A stretch of DNA of 64,000 nucleotides from Salvelinus alpinus (taxonomy: Eukaryota; Chordata; Actinopteri; Salmoniformes; Salmonidae), in contig NC_092094.1 in assembly GCF_045679555.1 (NCBI RefSeq), positions 10,534,319 to 10,598,318 on the forward strand. Direction: 5' to 3'. This document shows positions 61,954 to 64,000 of this stretch, piece by piece. The notes below the pieces were generated by a model. That model worked only from the letters and a program-made list of their open reading frames with translations. It was not told the DNA's origin and searched no databases. Positions within the stretch are counted from its first letter, which is position 1, and each line of letters opens with the position of its first letter. The position numbers were made by a program, and so were the translations under genes.

Positions 61954-61974
61954 ACCGCTGTCCATGGTGCTGAA
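61954..61974 (-). promoter_or_regulatory. REST/NRSF binding site (RE1)
   Basis: On the minus strand TTCAGCACCATGGACAGCG followed by GT. It matches both halves of the 21-bp RE1 consensus at 19 of 21 positions with canonical spacing; only the last two bases differ. RE1 sites recruit REST to silence neuronal genes outside neurons. It lies 1.95 kb upstream of the kcna1 start codon and 4 kb downstream of kcna6. Confidence 0.8.
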
Positions 61975-62382
61975 ACAGGCACTCCTGCTGAAATGGTCTG
62001 TACCGCAACCGCTCTTTCCGGTCAGTGGCCACTCACAGAATTGAGCTGATAGGAGAGTATGTACTACTGCGAAAGTTGAGAGAGAAGCATGTAAACGGTA
62101 TGAATTCATTACTGTAGTTTAAGTTTTAAAATATAAGTTTATCAGTAGCCTATCATTAGGACCATTGGTTGGGAAATAATTATTAAGGTACTGGCTGGCT
62201 CATAACCCTTCCTTCAGAAGAGCAGATATTACGCCAATGTTGGCACACACAATGCTCTTGCTTTTGTGGTGTAGAGAGAACTCGTGGCAGCGTGCTTTAG
62301 TATAGCCGGTCTGCATTGCGTCGAACCGCGCTCTACTCCCTCCCTCCTTCTCTCTCCCTCTCCCACGCTCACCCCCGCCCCA

Positions 62383-62470
<88 letters not shown>
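62383..62470. repeat. (CA)n microsatellite upstream of kcna1
   Basis: About 44 ca repeats with a C-rich left flank (ctctccctctcccacgctca). Confidence 0.98.
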
Positions 62471-62472
<2 letters not shown>

Positions 62473-63205
62473 CACTTTCTCTCCACCTCCACTCTCCTTG
62501 CATGTGAAATACTGAACAACAAGATGCTGAACCATTATTTAGAAATGATTCTCTCTTCACATAATCGACTCCTCCCTCTATTTTAAGCACCTCCAGTCTC
62601 CATCCCCTCTTAACAGTGTGCCGGCTCGAGGTAAAACACATCCCAGAATGCCCGTCATATTGTCTAGGCTACTCGTAACAGGACATTTCTGCTGATGCGG
62701 TAATGTCTGAAAATGGCAAGTGTTCGCTTATTGCCCCTTAATGTATCTCCCCGCTGAATGGCAAAATAATACTTTCTCCTGCGGTATAAGGCGTTCAGTC
62801 CGAAGTACCCAACCGCCCAACCGCCCAACCGGCTACAGACGTTGCGGCTTACAGTTACTTTTTCTCAGTTTTTTCCATCTTCACGTTTCTCCTCTGACTC
62901 CCGCGTGATTTGACATCGAATGTGAAGAAGAGACGACAGGATCAAGATGTAGACAAATAAGACATTTAAGTTATCCGAGATGAACGGCTCAGACAGTGAT
63001 GCCTTGAGAGTTTTAGCCTACCAGGGCGATCTGACGCTGCACAGAGGAAAGCTCCAATGTGTTGCGATGGGGTGCAACGTAAAGTGTTAATATATTAACA
63101 CATGACAACAACTCTCCGGATGTCCAGGATGTCCTAGCGTTGAATGACTGTGCTGAGTCGCGGACAAGACGCATTCCGTCAGGATTCCTTCACGATCATC
63201 CTGAG
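62471..63205 (+). promoter_or_regulatory. probable kcna1 promoter and 5' UTR exon
   Basis: A G+C-richer stretch with tandem ccgcccaaccgcccaaccgg at 62812-62830 and a good donor ctgag/gtaagcc at 63205/63206. The non-coding first exon probably ends here; its start is not determined. Confidence 0.5.
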
Positions 63206-63650
63206 GTAAGCCTTGAAACTGGTGCACTCTGTCTGTCTGTCTGTCTGTCATTTGAGGTTTACGGTCAAGAGGAATACTTCCAAGGCTATTGTTATCTATT
63301 ACTATTAGGCCATTTATAGACTGTTATTTTTAGTGTATTTAACACTTCATTATTTGCGTGAGGCAAGTTTCAAACAGTGTTATGTGACAAAACATGCATA
63401 TAAAGTGGTGCAATTATATGACATTTAACCCTGTCAAATATAATATGCATAGTCGATTGCTTTATGTCTAGATTATCACCAATAAAACAATATAGTTTTC
63501 CCCTTTAAACGCTGATAAATAAACAGACAGGAAATGTAGCCTAGAGGCCAAATAAATAAATAAATGGCAGAAATTGCTGAGCCAGCATATATCTCCACTG
63601 CTCCTTAGATCCGTTATTTTCTATTTTTTTTCTCTCTGACTGTGTGACAG
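63206..63650 (+). other. kcna1 5' UTR intron
   Basis: A GT-AG interval from gtaagccttg to ctctctgactgtgtgacag, with a (ctgt)n at 63231-63249. Kv1.1 genes commonly carry an intron in the 5' UTR upstream of the single coding exon. Confidence 0.6.
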
Positions 63651-63911
63651 AGGCATCAGCAGCAGCAGCAGATGCAGCGGAGAGCAGCAATGTTTGAGTC
63701 AGCCAGAACCGCAGTGGAGCCGCACTGAGGCAAAGCAAGTTATACCCCCCCTATCTGGGGACTAGCACAAGAAATAGGGGGAGAAGAAGAAGAGTGCAGA
63801 AGGAAATTGTATACTGCCTAAACCTGAATGCCGCCTGTTCAATCAGATTAACCGGACAACCGGAATTCCACAACTCCTGCTGCAACAGAGCTCCCGAATT
63901 TGAGCTACAAG

Positions 63912-64000
63912 ATGACCGTAGTGGCAGGAGATAACATGGACGAGACCGTGGCAGTGCCGGGGCACCCGCAGGACTCGTACCCCCCCGACCACGAAGACCA
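63912..64000 (+). CDS. kcna1: voltage-gated K+ channel Kv1.1-like, N-terminus (partial)
   Basis: Only the first 29 codons and two bases are in view: MTVVAGDNMDETVAVPGHPQ then DSYPPDHED. This closely resembles the Kv1.1 N-terminus (MTV-GxNxDE, PGHPQ, then D/H residues before the T1 domain), and the gene follows kcna6 in the same direction as in the vertebrate KCNA6-KCNA1-KCNA5 cluster. The ATG sits 261 bases after the 5' UTR acceptor, in context caagATGa. The rest of the protein lies beyond the right edge. Confidence 0.85.
   Translation, partial: MTVVAGDNMDETVAVPGHPQDSYPPDHED

Noticed and set aside
61843-62109. 88-codon minus-strand frame upstream of kcna1
   Set aside because: No conserved motif, no splice or start support; it overlaps the RE1 and a CpG-rich regulatory patch.

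Overview
The window looks like nuclear DNA from a salmonid fish (salmon, trout or charr type). The diagnostic features are a Sleeping Beauty-class Tc1 element with IR/DR ends, a second Tc1 family with tacagtgcattcggaaag ends, tRNA-derived SINEs with the salmonid tail ending in Pol III-type heads, a 5S-rRNA-derived SINE, teleost MITEs, long CA microsatellites, and vertebrate multi-exon and intronless genes. No bacterial genes, operons, CRISPR arrays or phage were seen.

Layout. 1-20175 is one unbroken G-rich minisatellite (32/38-bp units) with nested higher-order duplications; it continues off the left edge. 20240-22490 holds a broken, rearranged rhodopsin-class GPCR relic, a SINE, and a 45-bp tandem array split by a 5S-type SINE. 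22775-24902 is a dead Sleeping Beauty-type transposon with a solo LTR inside its transposase. 24998-37030 (minus strand) is a cytosolic carboxypeptidase gene of the AGBL2/AGBL3 (CCP2/CCP3) group. I could assemble it as 22 phase-consistent coding exons totalling 951 codons plus stop, with an alternative last exon. 37-47.8 kb is transposon-rich intergenic DNA (Tc1, SINE, LINE, MITE relics). 47.86-53.8 kb is a peculiar segment bounded by direct repeats and filled with tandem repeats whose periods are multiples of three and which are largely open on the minus strand. 56530-57981 is an intact single-exon Kv1 potassium channel, best matched to Kv1.6 (kcna6). 59.2-60.7 kb is a decayed LINE. A near-consensus REST/RE1 silencer lies at 61954. 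The window ends in the first 29 codons of a second Kv1 channel that looks like Kv1.1 (kcna1), with a 5' UTR intron.

How the genes relate. kcna6 and kcna1 lie in the same orientation, as in the vertebrate KCNA6-KCNA1-KCNA5 cluster; they encode alpha subunits that can co-assemble in neurons, and the RE1 between them fits neuronal restriction. The carboxypeptidase removes glutamates from tubulin tails and is not obviously linked to the channels. Its introns are unusual: minisatellites start exactly at two consecutive splice donors, one array being built from copies of the splice site itself; a CA repeat forms the acceptor of an alternative last exon; and its 3' end runs into the Tc1/LTR nest.

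Limits: everything was read by eye. Exon borders come from splice consensus and phase, subtype names come from remembered family motifs, and repeat-family names are approximate.
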